DNA from: Streptomyces capitiformicae
GTDB taxonomy: Bacteria > Actinomycetota > Actinomycetes > Streptomycetales > Streptomycetaceae
DNA: 64,000 bases
Direction of reading: 5' to 3'
NCBI RefSeq assembly: GCF_002214185.1
Contig: NZ_CP022161.1
Span: 620,001-684,000 of the forward strand
Made by a program: the position numbers and the translations under genes. This document shows, in pieces, positions 63,977 to 64,000 of the stretch. Numbering within the stretch: the first letter of the stretch is position 1; each line of letters opens with the position of its first letter. Below the pieces are notes generated by a model, which saw only the letters and a program-made list of their open reading frames with translations, searched no databases and was not told where the DNA came from.

Positions 63977-64000
63977 GCCAGCGGTACCGGCGGGCCCTGC

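Overview
The window is high-GC actinobacterial chromosome, almost certainly Streptomyces: GC-rich third codon positions throughout, many GTG (plus TTG and CTG) starts, hydrophilic secreted proteins, and an aerobic cytochrome bcc-aa3 supercomplex locus. I count about 53 protein genes (a few doubtful) and at least four broken ones. I see no rRNA, tRNA or CRISPR array.

Positions 1-58,570 are a conserved housekeeping block. From memory its gene content and order resemble Mycobacterium tuberculosis Rv2187-Rv2215. In order: a long-chain acyl-CoA ligase, a secreted cholesterol oxidase, a PimB'-type mannosyltransferase and a GT87 membrane glycosyltransferase; two NlpC/P60 cell-wall hydrolases; a NYN nuclease, a rhomboid protease and a RAM-domain protein; an OmpR-type two-component system; an SLC13 permease with glycerate kinase; a class V PLP enzyme behind a SAM-IV-like riboswitch; trpD; ctaE-qcrCAB and ctaCDF (respiratory complexes III and IV) flanking an atypical receiver protein and an L,D-transpeptidase; a cysteine desulfurase-TusA fusion, an adenosine kinase, erpA and nadA; an RND-type efflux protein beside a LuxR-type two-component system; pspAA-pspA; cobU, cobT and cobS interleaved with methyltransferases and membrane proteins; pepA, lpd and the start of sucB.

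At about 58,570 the block stops abruptly. sucB is cut inside the linker after its first lipoyl domain and joined to an antisense scrap of a PucR-type regulator. From 58.57 to 60.1 kb there is only debris: the PucR scrap, a metallophosphoesterase without its N-terminus and a frameshifted tautomerase. After that comes an intact accessory cassette: a TetR regulator divergent from a patatin-like hydrolase coupled by ATGA to a Baeyer-Villiger-type monooxygenase. Two short, poorly understood genes on the minus strand end the window. The junction is either a real rearrangement that destroyed a TCA-cycle gene or an assembly misjoin.

A second theme is intergenic architecture. At least ten copies of a modular GC-rich inverted-repeat element sit mostly at gene 3' ends, built from two interchangeable arms. 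Several strong simple hairpin terminators, a 9-bp tandem repeat carrying five in-frame stop codons, and a perfect palindrome over the ctaE start codon complete the non-coding picture.
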